The position numbers were made by a program, and so were the translations under genes. Below are positions 8,521 through 17,271 of a stretch of DNA of 64,000 bases, one piece after another. How positions within the stretch are numbered: position 1 is the first letter of the stretch; every line of letters begins with the position of its first letter. Origin of the DNA: Thermodesulfovibrionales bacterium (GTDB lineage Bacteria; Nitrospirota; Thermodesulfovibrionia; Thermodesulfovibrionales; Dissulfurispiraceae); contig JAGUWD010000017.1 in the NCBI GenBank assembly GCA_020062545.1, forward strand, positions 53,142-117,141, read 5' to 3'. The notes under the pieces were generated by a model, which saw nothing but the letters and a program-made list of their open reading frames with translations, ran no database searches and was not told where the DNA came from.

Positions 8521-9809
8521 GCTGCCTTTTTCATCTTTTCAAAAACTTTCCATGTCTTAAGGGTATCGATAGCCCTCTGTAATTGATTGTCGTCTTTTTC
8601 ATCCACTTCTAATGGAGCCATCTCTTTTTCTTCGGGGCCCTCTTTTTGCTGGTCGTTTTTAAGGTGTCCTTCCAGATCTTTTTCCCTTATAACCCTGTGC
8701 TGCTCTTTTCCATTCTTAACCTCGAGTTTTACGACTATATCAGGGGTAATACCAACACCCTGAATGCTTGTGCCCTTTGGTGTATAGTACTTTGCAGTTG
8801 TAAGGCGCAGCCCGGAACCGTCGCTGAGGGGAATAAGGCTCTGCACAGAGCCCTTTCCAAAGGTCTGGACACCAATAATTACTGCCCTGTCCCAGTCTTT
8901 CAATGCGCCTGCAACGATTTCTGATGCACTTGCACTGCCCTGGTTAACGAGGACTACCATAGGTATATCCGTATATGGTTTTTCCCCTTCCGTGAAGTAT
9001 TCTGTTTTTTCACCGCTTTTGCTCTTTATATAAACCACGAGCTTTTTGGGCGGAAGGAACTGTTCTGTAACCTCCACAGCGCTGTTCAGGAGACCGCCGG
9101 GATCATTTCTCAGGTCAATGATCAGCGAGGTCATGCCTTCCTTTGACAGCTTCTCCAGTGAAGCGGAGAGGTCAGGACCTGTAGACTCTTGAAACTGGGT
9201 TATTTTTATGTATCCTATTCCGTCCTGAAGCATTTTTGACTTTACGCTCTTGATCTTTATGATATCCCTGACTATTGTAAAATCCTTTGTCTCTTTCCAG
9301 CCTTCCCTGAATATGGTCAATATAATGGATGTGCCTTTCGGCCCACGCATTTTAGAAACAGCATCCGTCAGCCCCATATTCTTTGTGGACTCTCCGGAGA
9401 TCTTGAGGATCTTATCGCCTGCCTTAATGCCTGCTTTAAATGCCGGCGTATCTTCGATTGGAGCTATAACCGTGAGCATTCCGTCCTTAATCCCTATGTG
9501 AATACCGAGCCCCCCGAATTCGCCCTTTGTTTCTACCTGCAGTTCCTTTAATGCCTCGGGCGTCATATAGCTTGAATGCGGGTCAAGAGAGTTCATCATC
9601 CCTTTAATGGCGCCAATCACGAGGTCTTTTGTTTTGACCTCATCAACATAATTTTTCTTTACAAGGGTAAGAACCTCGGTAAAGGTGCGCAACTCTTCAT
9701 ACCCGTTTTGTGCATTTACGGTTTCCACCGCCCATTTGCCTGCTACTATTCCGATTAAGGCGATGGAGAATATTACTGTTACAAAAAGCCATCTTTTCTT
9801 TCGAAACAT
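8517..9809 (-). CDS. ctpA: S41 family carboxyl-terminal processing protease
   Basis: A 430-residue periplasmic protease with an N-terminal signal/anchor (about 7-30), a PDZ domain (GGLGIHIGIKDGMLTVIAPIEDTPAFKAGIKAGD, about 98-132) and the S41 catalytic core. The nucleophile lies in NQGSASASEIVAGAL near 290 and the general-base Lys in QTFGKGSVQS about 25 residues later. LDPHSSYMTP is the typical entrance motif. The tail is highly charged. CtpA-type proteases trim envelope proteins and cell-wall hydrolases, which fits its place just downstream of envC and ftsEX on the same strand. Confidence 0.94.
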   Translation of the reverse strand: MFRKKRWLFVTVIFSIALIGIVAGKWAVETVNAQNGYEELRTFTEVLTLVKKNYVDEVKTKDLVIGAIKGMMNSLDPHSSYMTPEALKELQVETKGEFGGLGIHIGIKDGMLTVIAPIEDTPAFKAGIKAGDKILKISGESTKNMGLTDAVSKMRGPKGTSIILTIFREGWKETKDFTIVRDIIKIKSVKSKMLQDGIGYIKITQFQESTGPDLSASLEKLSKEGMTSLIIDLRNDPGGLLNSAVEVTEQFLPPKKLVVYIKSKSGEKTEYFTEGEKPYTDIPMVVLVNQGSASASEIVAGALKDWDRAVIIGVQTFGKGSVQSLIPLSDGSGLRLTTAKYYTPKGTSIQGVGITPDIVVKLEVKNGKEQHRVIREKDLEGHLKNDQQKEGPEEKEMAPLEVDEKDDNQLQRAIDTLKTWKVFEKMKKAA

Positions 9810-9831
9810 CCTTTATCCTCCGTAACAACTC

Positions 9832-11049
9832 TTATTTTTTCAGCCATTGTTGAGGGTCAAGAGGTTTCCCTTTATATCTGAGCTCGAAATACAGACCGCT
9901 TGCTCCGATGGCGCTGGATTCCCCAACCTCTCCGATGGTTGTATGTTCTTTTATTATAGCTCCATTTTTCAAAAAAATCCTGGACAGGTTTCCGTACAGC
10001 GTATGATAACCGCCTCCATGACTGATTATGACGAGCTGACCATATCCCTTGAAATCGTCGGCAAAGACAACCTTGCCTTCATGAACTGCCTTCACAGATG
10101 AACCATTGGATGTTTTTATATGAATACCGCTTCTGAAGACAGGCAGGTTAAACAATGGGTCGACCTGGGTTCCATAATGGATTGCCACGGTACCGTTTAC
10201 AGGCCAGGGAAGCTTACCCTTTAATCGTGCAAACCCGCTGTCCTCAACCGGCTCCTCTTCTTTTGTTCCAGGCTTCGCTCTCCTCTTTTTTCTCAGCTCG
10301 CTTTCCCGCCTTTCGGATTCCTGTATTATTCTCATGAGCCTGTTTGATGCCTCCTGCAATTCCTTTATCATTTTTTCATAAGTCTTTTTTTCCTTTCTGA
10401 CACTGACCAGGAGAGTCTCTCTTTCTCTTTTCTTTTCCTTCAAAGAGCCTTCCAATCTGGTGAGTTTTTCCTCTTCTGTTTTGAGTTCTGAAGATAATTT
10501 TCTAAGGTTGTTCTGCTTTTCGCTTAAGACCCTGACAGCCTCTTTGTATTTGTTTATAAGCCTGTAGTCGTATGTGGATACATCGCTTATGTACCGCAGT
10601 GTTCTCAATGTTCGCGATATATCCTCTCCGCCTATAAGTATGAGGAGGGCGTCGTTTCCCTTGCTTATCCTCTGTAATACCCGCAGTCTTTTTTTGAGGA
10701 GATTGCCTTGTAAACTAAGGCTCTCTTTGTTGTTGTTAATATCCACCTGCAAGGCTGAGATATTGCTTTGTATTTTTTTTATTTTTCCGCGCTGGACTGT
10801 AAGCTGTTCTTCTATTTCATTGAGTTCTGCATTTGTTTTTCTCAGTTCAACAAGGACTGACTTCTCGACCCTTTTGACAGATTCGAGCTTTTTTTTATGT
10901 GTCTTGATATCCTTTTGTATTTGTTTGTACTCTTCGTGAGGGCTCTCGGCATAAGAGGCAGTAAATAGTGAAAGCACAACAAGCAGGCTGCACAGCGCTA
11001 TGTTGAGAACTTTCTGCTTTTTGAGTGTTATTTTCCTTTCGCTGTTCAC
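9832..11049 (-). CDS. envC: EnvC-like murein hydrolase activator (degenerate M23 domain)
   Basis: A 405-residue protein with a signal peptide (to about residue 34), a long coiled coil (about 36-255) and a C-terminal LytM/M23 domain. The zinc ligands of active M23 peptidases are lost: the first motif reads GIHIK where an active enzyme has HxxxD, and the last reads LYFELR without the HxH pair. This is the hallmark of EnvC, which activates amidases at the septum and whose coiled coil docks on FtsX. It lies 3 bp after ftsX in the order ftsE-ftsX-envC, followed by ctpA, and is probably cotranscribed. Confidence 0.92.
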   Translation of the reverse strand: MNSERKITLKKQKVLNIALCSLLVVLSLFTASYAESPHEEYKQIQKDIKTHKKKLESVKRVEKSVLVELRKTNAELNEIEEQLTVQRGKIKKIQSNISALQVDINNNKESLSLQGNLLKKRLRVLQRISKGNDALLILIGGEDISRTLRTLRYISDVSTYDYRLINKYKEAVRVLSEKQNNLRKLSSELKTEEEKLTRLEGSLKEKKRERETLLVSVRKEKKTYEKMIKELQEASNRLMRIIQESERRESELRKKRRAKPGTKEEEPVEDSGFARLKGKLPWPVNGTVAIHYGTQVDPLFNLPVFRSGIHIKTSNGSSVKAVHEGKVVFADDFKGYGQLVIISHGGGYHTLYGNLSRIFLKNGAIIKEHTTIGEVGESSAIGASGLYFELRYKGKPLDPQQWLKK

Positions 11050-11052
11050 TGA

Positions 11053-11928
11053 TTACAGTTTCAGCCTCCCGATGGCAATAACAGAGCCCACGATTCCCAG
11101 TGCAATTCCTGTTATCGGCAGCAGGATTAAAATTTCGAGCGGAAAGACTAATGTCTTGAGCATGGGAATAACCATGCTCAATCTGTATGTAATAGCTAAA
11201 TAAAAGAGCAATGCGCCAATTATACCGAGAATCCCTCCGAAGAATCCGATGGTGCCGCCCTCTATGAGAAAGGGCATTCGTATAAAGCCCTTTGTTGCTC
11301 CAAGGAGTTTGATTATCTCTATCTCTTCTTTTCTTCTGTAAAATAAGATCTTTACCGTGCTGTAAGCAACAAAGACAACGCCTGTGGAGATTGTTATAAA
11401 GATTATGATGCTCATGTTCTGCAAGGATTTTTTCAGGAGGTAAATTGCCTCTGCTACTTTTTCTCCGTAATACACATCATCAATGCCGGATACCTTTTTT
11501 ATCTCCTCGGAAATCCGTTTTGCAGAGGCGGATGTTACAAAATCTCTTTTCAGTCTTATTTCGATAGACGACGAGAGCGGATTTTCATTCAGCCCTTCAA
11601 GAATATATCGGGTATCCTTCAAGGTCTGTTTTAATTCTTTTATGGCGTCATCCTTTGATATATATTTCAAGGCCGCAATGTCATCTCTCCTTTTGAGGGT
11701 ATCCACGATGCCCTGTATTTCTTCCTGCGAAATGTTGTCATTAAGATATGCCACCAGAGAAAAACGATCGGGAAGATGGCTCGCTACAAGCTCTACATTG
11801 TAAAGGAAAAAGGCCGTGAGGGTTATTATCAGCAGACTGGATGCCACGGTGAGCATGGAAAGGATGTTAATCCATTTTTCCCTGCAGAGGCTCTGGAAAG
11901 CAGATTTAAATGAATAGGCCAGCGTCAT
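11053..11928 (-). CDS. ftsX: Cell-division ABC-type permease FtsX
   Basis: A 291-residue FtsX. The first membrane helix (about 23-43) is followed by an extracytoplasmic domain (about 45-165), then three further helices near 175-200, 222-245 and 262-288, the usual four-helix layout. The motif EIEIIKLLGATKGFIRMPFLIEG near 215 is the conserved cytoplasmic coupling region. FtsX carries FtsE's ATPase signal across the membrane to EnvC. Its ATG overlaps the ftsE stop by one base, so it is coupled to the ATPase gene. Confidence 0.94.
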   Translation of the reverse strand: MTLAYSFKSAFQSLCREKWINILSMLTVASSLLIITLTAFFLYNVELVASHLPDRFSLVAYLNDNISQEEIQGIVDTLKRRDDIAALKYISKDDAIKELKQTLKDTRYILEGLNENPLSSSIEIRLKRDFVTSASAKRISEEIKKVSGIDDVYYGEKVAEAIYLLKKSLQNMSIIIFITISTGVVFVAYSTVKILFYRRKEEIEIIKLLGATKGFIRMPFLIEGGTIGFFGGILGIIGALLFYLAITYRLSMVIPMLKTLVFPLEILILLPITGIALGIVGSVIAIGRLKL

Positions 11929-12590
11929 CAGCCTACCTCCTCGCCAACGAGATTTCCGCCGTCCAGTTTCAGCACACGCCTTCCGGTATTCCTGAACAAC
12001 TCCCTGTTGTGGGTTGCGATGAGGATTGTCGTTCCCTGGAGATTTATCTCTTCAAATAGTTTTATTATATCAATCGATGTATTGGGATCGAGGTTCCCTG
12101 TCGGTTCATCGGCAAGCAAAACGAGGGGCTCTGTTACAATTGCCCTCGCAATAACAACCCTCTGCTGCTCCCCTCCTGAAAGGCTGCGCGGATAACTGTC
12201 CGAGAGGTGGCGGAGGTGAACCTTTTTTAATGCAACGGAAACGAGGTTTTTAATCTCTTTTTCGCCAACACCCTTGATCCTCAATGCCATGGCTACATTG
12301 TCGAATACTGTGAGATTATTTATGAGCTTGAAATCCTGAAATACAACGCCGATGCTTCTTCGCAGGAGGGGTATTTCAGGCGGCTTTAATGATTGAAGGT
12401 GAAAGTCTTCGATAACTATGTCTCCTTCGTCAGGCCATTCAGCAAGATACATGAGCTTTAAGAGAGTGGATTTGCCAGCACCGCTGGGACCTGTTAAAAA
12501 AGCCATTTCGCCTTTCTGTACAGAGAAGGTTATATTTTTAAGGACACCCTGATGTTCGTAATATTTCGAGACATTTTGGAAAGCAATCAT
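11928..12590 (-). CDS. ftsE: Cell-division ATP-binding protein FtsE
   Basis: A 220-residue ABC ATPase of exact FtsE length. Walker A GPSGAGKST is near 36-44, the Q-loop is GVVFQDFKL, the signature LSGGEQQRVVIARA is near 138 and Walker B VLLADEPTGNLD follows, with the switch His in IATHNREL. With FtsX and EnvC it forms the septal complex that controls peptidoglycan amidases. It is the first gene of ftsE-ftsX-envC-ctpA-exonuclease. The 65 bp upstream are filled by an inverted heptad repeat that also covers the transketolase 3' end. Confidence 0.95.
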   Translation of the reverse strand: MIAFQNVSKYYEHQGVLKNITFSVQKGEMAFLTGPSGAGKSTLLKLMYLAEWPDEGDIVIEDFHLQSLKPPEIPLLRRSIGVVFQDFKLINNLTVFDNVAMALRIKGVGEKEIKNLVSVALKKVHLRHLSDSYPRSLSGGEQQRVVIARAIVTEPLVLLADEPTGNLDPNTSIDIIKLFEEINLQGTTILIATHNRELFRNTGRRVLKLDGGNLVGEEVG

Positions 12591-12599
12591 AACTATAGT

Positions 12600-12672
12600 T
12601 CTTAATTAGCTCATAGCTGATAGCTCGTAGCAAAAGATTTTTTAGCATCCATGAGCTATGAGCCAAGAGCTA
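12600..12672. repeat. Inverted heptad repeat between transketolase and ftsE
   Basis: Variants of a 7-bp unit (AGCTCAT, AGCTGAT, AGCTCGT) on one side face their complement (GAGCTATGAGCCAAGAGC) on the other, giving a long imperfect hairpin with a short A+T loop. The transketolase C-subunit stop codon and last five codons lie inside the repeat. It could act as a terminator on the minus strand, where an A/T-rich loop rather than a clean T-run follows. The unit differs from those elsewhere in the window, but the design is the same. Confidence 0.7.
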
Positions 12673-13636
12673 ATTTTATCGTCTTTACTATATCCTCTGC
12701 TGTAAGTCCGTAGAGCTTCAGCAGCTCATCAGGCTTGCCAGAGCCGCCAAAGGTATCCCTCGTACCGATTCTCTTCACAGGGATCGGATGGTATTCTGAT
12801 AAGAACTCGGCAACAGCGCCACCAAGACCTCCTATTATGGAGTGCTCCTCTGCAGTTACTATGAGTTCTGTGTTTTTTGCAGCATCAAGCAATATCTCTG
12901 TATCGAGGGGCTTTACTGTTGACATATTGATTACACCTGCATCTATCCCCTCTTTTGATAATAGTTCTCTTGCCTGCAACGCCGCAGAGACCATTATTCC
13001 ATTGGCAATTATATTTACATCACGACCGATATGGAATTTATACGCCTTTCCTATCCTGAACTTATAATCAGCAGGCATTACAGCAGGAACCTTTGCCCTT
13101 CCGAGCCGCACATAAACAGGGCCTTTGTAATCTGCTATAGTATCGATTACCTGTTTTGTTTCAAAACCATCAGAAGGGACTATTACAACCATTTCAGGCA
13201 GTACTCGCATCAGGGCTACATCTTCCAATGCCTGATGGGATGCGCCGTCCTCTCCAACAGTTATGCCGGCGTGAGTTGCAACAAGCTTTACATTGAGGCG
13301 GGAGTAACAGATGGTCTGTCGTATCTGCTCCCATGCCCTTCCTGTTTCGAATATGGCGAATGTTGATGCAAATGGTATTTTACCTGCGAGGGATAATCCT
13401 CCTGCTGTTCCCACCATATCCTGCTCAGATATGCCCATATTGAAGAACCTGTCAGGAAATGCCTTTGCAAATTTGGCTGTCTTTGTTGAGCCTGAAAGGT
13501 CTGCATCGAGCACTACGATTTTTTCGTTTCTTTTTCCCAGTTCTGTAAGGGCTGCACCGTAGGCATCTCTTGTTGCAACAGCCTGCCCGGCGAAACTTTG
13601 AGATTCGACTGCTGACTTTTCTTCCCTACTTCCCAT
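12656..13636 (-). CDS. Transketolase, C-terminal (pyrimidine-binding) subunit
   Basis: A 326-residue subunit carrying the Pyr domain (MGISEQDMVGTAGGLSLAGKIPFASTFA with the cofactor-activating Glu) and the C-terminal domain (ending at LYGLTAEDIVKTI). With the N subunit encoded just upstream it makes a two-gene transketolase for the non-oxidative pentose phosphate pathway, as in archaea and many anaerobes. The first 18 or so residues (MGSREEKSAVESQSFAGQ) precede the usual start VATRDAYGAAL and are encoded by DNA resembling the heptad repeats, so the N-terminus is either extended or misplaced. The 3' end also lies in a repeat. It overlaps the N-subunit gene by 11 bp. Confidence 0.92.
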   Translation of the reverse strand: MGSREEKSAVESQSFAGQAVATRDAYGAALTELGKRNEKIVVLDADLSGSTKTAKFAKAFPDRFFNMGISEQDMVGTAGGLSLAGKIPFASTFAIFETGRAWEQIRQTICYSRLNVKLVATHAGITVGEDGASHQALEDVALMRVLPEMVVIVPSDGFETKQVIDTIADYKGPVYVRLGRAKVPAVMPADYKFRIGKAYKFHIGRDVNIIANGIMVSAALQARELLSKEGIDAGVINMSTVKPLDTEILLDAAKNTELIVTAEEHSIIGGLGGAVAEFLSEYHPIPVKRIGTRDTFGGSGKPDELLKLYGLTAEDIVKTIKLALGS

Positions 13637-14468
13637 TTTCGCCTAACTCCTTTAATGCGATTTCGAGCTCTTCTTTTGTAGGTGCAAGTCCGTGATATTG
13701 CACCTTACCTTCGAATATAGATACTCCTTTGCCTTTTATTGTCTTTGCAAGTATCACGGAAGGCTTGCCCTTTATCTTTTCTGCCTCATCGAGGGTATTT
13801 ACAATTTCTTCCATGTTGTGGCCGTCTATCTCAAATATATGCCAGTTAAATGCCTTCCATTTTTCAGCCACGGGATCTATTTTCATTACATCTTCACATC
13901 TTCCGTCTATCTGTAAACTGTTTAGATCCACAAAGGCGCATAAGTTATCGAGGGCATAATGCCCTGCTGTCATTGCAGCCTCCCATACCTGGCCTTCCTG
14001 GATCTCGCCGTCTCCTAACAGGCAGTAAACTCTCGAATGGCTATCATCGAGCCTCAATCCTAATGCCATGCCGTTTGCTATGGACAATCCCTGCCCCAAA
14101 GAGCCCGTGGAGACCTCTATGCCCTGAAGCATTTTGGATGAAGGATGCCCCTGTAAAGGGCTACCGGTCTTTCTGAGGGTGCCAAGAAGGGATTTATCGA
14201 AATAACCAGTTAAAGCAAGAACCGTGTAGAGAAGAGGAGCTGCATGGCCTTTTGATAGAATGAACCTGTCCCTTTCTGGCCATTTTGGATTATCGGGTCT
14301 GTGCTGCATTTTATAGAAATATAATGCGGTAACAATATCTGCAGCGGATAAAGAGCCGCCTGTGTGGCCCGAGCCTGCCTGTGCGAGCATTTTCAATATC
14401 TCTATTCTGACTGTCCGTGCCTGCTCTTTAAGAAATTCAATGTCGCGGGATTGTGTTACAGTGGCCAT
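13626..14468 (-). CDS. Transketolase, N-terminal (TPP-binding) subunit
   Basis: A 280-residue thiamine-diphosphate domain: GSGHTGGSLSAADIVTALYF near 35, SKGHAAPLLYTVL near 73 and the TPP/Mg motif LLGDGEIQEGQVWEAAMTAGHYALDN near 150. I chose ATG 14468 (MATVTQSRD) because AAAGGA lies at good spacing; an upstream TTG would add two residues. It overlaps the C-subunit gene by 11 bp. A promoter-like TTACAA-18-TATAAT is about 35 bp upstream. It acts in the cytosol with the partner subunit. Confidence 0.94.
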   Translation of the reverse strand: MATVTQSRDIEFLKEQARTVRIEILKMLAQAGSGHTGGSLSAADIVTALYFYKMQHRPDNPKWPERDRFILSKGHAAPLLYTVLALTGYFDKSLLGTLRKTGSPLQGHPSSKMLQGIEVSTGSLGQGLSIANGMALGLRLDDSHSRVYCLLGDGEIQEGQVWEAAMTAGHYALDNLCAFVDLNSLQIDGRCEDVMKIDPVAEKWKAFNWHIFEIDGHNMEEIVNTLDEAEKIKGKPSVILAKTIKGKGVSIFEGKVQYHGLAPTKEELEIALKELGENGK

Positions 14469-14502
14469 TAACAATTTCCTTTCTTAGTCAAAAAATTAAA
14501 AT

Positions 14503-14532
14503 ATTATATACCATATGGATAAAAAATTGTAA
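14503..14532 (-). promoter_or_regulatory. Putative sigma-70 promoter of the transketolase genes
   Basis: On the minus strand TTACAA (14527-14532) and TATAAT (14503-14508) are separated by 18 bp, upstream of the transketolase N-subunit start at 14468. The -10 is a perfect consensus; the -35 matches four of six. Confidence 0.5.
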
Positions 14533-14597
14533 TGAAGAACTCGATAAGGTGATCTGTCAGCTTATTGTATCCGACCGGATACAGGCATTTTCTGATC

Positions 14598-14960
14598 TCA
14601 ACACGCCATAAGGTTTATATCATACCCATGAAGCTGAAAGGCAAGCCTTAATTCTCTTCGCTGTTCAGATGTCATGGAAGAATAAATCTCTTTTACTTTA
14701 TCCCGTGACTGTGACGGCGTGCAGTTGTATTTGTAAAGGTTATCCTTAATACTTTGAGAAAGCTTTGTATCAGCGAGTATCTTGTTCAAGTCTCCAGACT
14801 CGCAGAGCATTTTGTAGAGACCCTCTCTATTGCTTCCGAAGAAATAACTCTTGCCGTCCTTTGTTACTAAAAATGTGTCAGAGCATCCCGATACGATAGC
14901 CATACTTAATAGCATAGCTGCCGAGATCAATAACTTATTTACATCTCCTATTCTCTTCAT
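14598..14960 (-). CDS. Small lipoprotein of unknown function
   Basis: A 120-residue protein with a lipoprotein signal: a charged start, a hydrophobic core (about 10-24) and a lipobox ending SGC near residue 26. The mature part holds three further Cys (in MLCESG, YNCTP and the final Cys) and a short helical region SSMTSEQRRELRLAFQLHGYD. No family is recognised. Its start overlaps the stop of the TlpA-like thioredoxin by 4 bp, so the two are coupled. Cys residues next to a periplasmic thioredoxin hint at a redox partner, which is inference only. Confidence 0.75.
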   Translation of the reverse strand: MKRIGDVNKLLISAAMLLSMAIVSGCSDTFLVTKDGKSYFFGSNREGLYKMLCESGDLNKILADTKLSQSIKDNLYKYNCTPSQSRDKVKEIYSSMTSEQRRELRLAFQLHGYDINLMAC

Positions 14961-15457
14961 TTTTTACCTCCCAGGAGTTTTAAAATCTTCTCCTTCATCC
15001 GAGGAGAATCCCACTCCATTTCTCCCATAATCTTTTCTTTTACGATCCCGTTTTTGTCTATTAAAAAGGTTGTCGGCAGTCCTAAAACGCCATAGTCATC
15101 AAAAGAGACCTCTTTGTTTTTATCCATGAGCACAGGGAACGAGAGCTTATGTTCTTTTATAAAGGACTTCACAGGTTTCTCTGATGTATCCACCGATACA
15201 GCGAGGACAACAAGACCTTTATCCTTGTATTCATTGTAGAGATTGTTCAGAGACGGCATTTCTGCCCTGCACGGGCCGCACCATGTTGCCCAGAAGTTGA
15301 GAACAACGACCTTGCCTTTGAATTCAGAGAAACTCACTTTTTTGCCAGCGATATCATTGAGCGTAAAATCAGCGGCCTTTTCACCCGAAAATGCAGGTGA
15401 TGAAAAGCAGACAGTAAGAAAAAGAATTATTGTAAGAATAAAAGAACAGCGTTTCAT
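14957..15457 (-). CDS. TlpA-like periplasmic thioredoxin
   Basis: A 166-residue secreted thioredoxin-fold protein. I place the start at ATG 15457 (MKRCSFILTI), 8 nt after GGGGAGG; the frame could also open at GTG 15466. A signal peptide (to about AFSG) precedes the AhpC-TSA/TlpA domain with the active site WATWCGPCRAEMP near 60 and the cis-Pro region LGLPTTFLIDKNG near 130. TlpA/ResA-like proteins reduce periplasmic disulfides, for example in cytochrome c maturation. No cytochrome biogenesis genes are next to it. It is followed by the Cys-containing lipoprotein gene. Confidence 0.9.
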   Translation of the reverse strand: MKRCSFILTIILFLTVCFSSPAFSGEKAADFTLNDIAGKKVSFSEFKGKVVVLNFWATWCGPCRAEMPSLNNLYNEYKDKGLVVLAVSVDTSEKPVKSFIKEHKLSFPVLMDKNKEVSFDDYGVLGLPTTFLIDKNGIVKEKIMGEMEWDSPRMKEKILKLLGGKK

Positions 15458-15576
15458 TATGCACACCTCCCCAAGCGATGCATAGTTTATTGATTTATAA
15501 ACAGTATAGCACTAAATTTGTGAATAGACAATGAATATTTGTGACTGCTTTAGAAGGGGAGATAAGTTATGCAATA

Positions 15577-15603
15577 AAAAAGGAGGGGCTTAAGCCCCTC
15601 CTT
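15577..15603 (-). terminator. Intrinsic terminator of the porin gene
   Basis: AAGGAGGGGCTTAAGCCCCT plus CCTT (15580-15603) is a perfect palindrome. Read on the minus strand it is followed by a T-run (15576-15580), about 24 bp after the porin stop. Confidence 0.85.
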
Positions 15604-15626
15604 CAAATTTAATGACAAGTTAGCGG

Positions 15627-17141
15627 TTAGAATAAGACATCGAAGGTTAAGTAGATGTCATTTGCTTTGTCCACTACTTCTTTGAACTCACCTCTGCCAG
15701 AGCCTGTTCTTAAATCGGAAATTTTCTGTGGTGCGCCTACCCAGTTATTGCTTCCACTGTATTTGAAGTCATAGTACTGATAGCCGAGTCTGAAGAATGC
15801 CTTGCCCCTCTTGGCAATAGGCTTTTTGTTGAGTTCCTGGATGAGATAAACCTCGTAAACATCGCCCCTTGTACCGAGCTTACCTGTCCACATATCATCA
15901 TTGGCAGGAACGAATGTTATCCAGTTTTTGCTTCCATGATTATACTCCAGGCCGATCTTTGTTCCTGTAGATTTAATATCATACCTTCCGCCGAGATATA
16001 TGGCATTGCCTGTGCGTGATTTTTTACCTTCGACAGAGTCCCACATTAATCCGAAAGAGTTACCATCTGCGAATGGTCCCATAGAGTTAGGATTGGGATG
16101 TGTTTTGCTGATGGCAGCGGATACAAAGAGATTAAGACTATCGCTGATCTTGCCAGTAACCGTCGTACCATACCAGTCTATTTCACCAAGATTTGTGTTG
16201 TTAGCGATCGTGTCAGGGCTGAAGAATATATTAGAGCCTCTATTCCAGTTGAGTTCGACATGGAAGTTGTCGGTATCGTAAGGGACCACATCTAAGCCGA
16301 ACATAGAAGTGTCTTTGAGATTATTATTCTGAGGTCTGAATCCACTGTCAAGTCCCTTTCCATAACAGAACTTTGCATAGGCGCCGGGAAGGGCATCTAT
16401 ATCAGGGGCATAGCCTAATGTCAAACCATCAAATGCATAATCAACCAATAAAGAGGGAACTCCTGCTGTTCCTGTTTTTTCGGTGTTCATCCTCAGGTTT
16501 TGCGGGATGCCGCCTGTTGATGGCCTTCTACCAATGGAGAACCATACAGGTGCGCCGCCAATATTGCTCCATGTAGCATATGCCTGGTCAACCCTGAGGG
16601 TATTATCCTGTGGAATATGGCCGGTTGTTCCATCAAATACTGTCCTGTCACCAAAGAAGGCATTGGTTGTTACAGGGTTGGTATTACCCATTCCCCATAC
16701 CTTATACATGAGGAGCCTTGCCTTGACATTAATGTCTTCTGTTGCCTTTGCATTCAAATTAAGTCCAAAACGGTTGGTGAACAGAGAGTCATTCTTTACA
16801 TCTCTTCCCGCGGTTCCAGTAACTGTTGAACCAAACGGGGTGCCACCAAAGATCTGTGCATCATGGGTTTTGCCACTCAAGCTGTCAACCCTTGCCCTGA
16901 AGTCTCCACCGATTTCCAGCCATGAAGGCCCTGCGGCTTGTTCAGCCTTTTTCTCAACTACCGTGATTCTTTCTTCCTTTGCTGTCTCCTTCTGCTGAAT
17001 CTCCTGCATCTGCTGTTTCAGGCGATCGAGTTCTTTTGAAAGCGCCTCGATTTTCTGAAGAAGGTCGCCCTGATCGGCAGCAAATGCGGGGAGAGGAAGA
17101 AGAAAGGAGAGGGAAAGGAGAACTGCCAAAAACTTCTTCAT
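15627..17141 (-). CDS. Outer-membrane porin (DUF3373-like)
   Basis: A 504-residue outer-membrane barrel. A clear signal peptide (to about 22, AFAADQG) is followed by a coiled coil (about 23-70, GDLLQKIEALSKELDRLKQQ) and a long run of alternating polar/aromatic beta strands ending in LTFDVLF, the C-terminal Phe read by BamA. The coiled coil plus barrel, with WLEIGGDFRARVDSLSG at the start of the barrel, resembles the putative porins grouped under DUF3373. The solute is unknown. It is monocistronic, with a strong palindromic terminator, and is probably abundant. Confidence 0.85.
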   Translation of the reverse strand: MKKFLAVLLSLSFLLPLPAFAADQGDLLQKIEALSKELDRLKQQMQEIQQKETAKEERITVVEKKAEQAAGPSWLEIGGDFRARVDSLSGKTHDAQIFGGTPFGSTVTGTAGRDVKNDSLFTNRFGLNLNAKATEDINVKARLLMYKVWGMGNTNPVTTNAFFGDRTVFDGTTGHIPQDNTLRVDQAYATWSNIGGAPVWFSIGRRPSTGGIPQNLRMNTEKTGTAGVPSLLVDYAFDGLTLGYAPDIDALPGAYAKFCYGKGLDSGFRPQNNNLKDTSMFGLDVVPYDTDNFHVELNWNRGSNIFFSPDTIANNTNLGEIDWYGTTVTGKISDSLNLFVSAAISKTHPNPNSMGPFADGNSFGLMWDSVEGKKSRTGNAIYLGGRYDIKSTGTKIGLEYNHGSKNWITFVPANDDMWTGKLGTRGDVYEVYLIQELNKKPIAKRGKAFFRLGYQYYDFKYSGSNNWVGAPQKISDLRTGSGRGEFKEVVDKANDIYLTFDVLF

Positions 17142-17237
17142 AAAACACCCCCTGTTAAAATTTTGTAAACATTTATACCATCAATCGATAAATAAGTCAA
17201 GAGTTTTTTTATTAAAGGATTACGAAACTATCTTCTT

Positions 17238-17265
17238 TTGTCTTTTTATTTGTTAATGGTATAAT
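17238..17265 (+). promoter_or_regulatory. Promoter with start codon at the expected +1
   Basis: TTGTCT (17238-17243), 16 bp, then a perfect TATAAT (17260-17265). The ATG of the following gene is at 17272, 6 nt after the -10, and no Shine-Dalgarno is present, so the transcript would begin at or next to the start codon. Confidence 0.6.
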
Positions 17266-17271
17266 GACCAG

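Noticed and set aside
16483..16998. 171-codon frame antisense to the porin
   Set aside because: The porin has a signal peptide, strand pattern and C-terminal Phe; the shadow has none.
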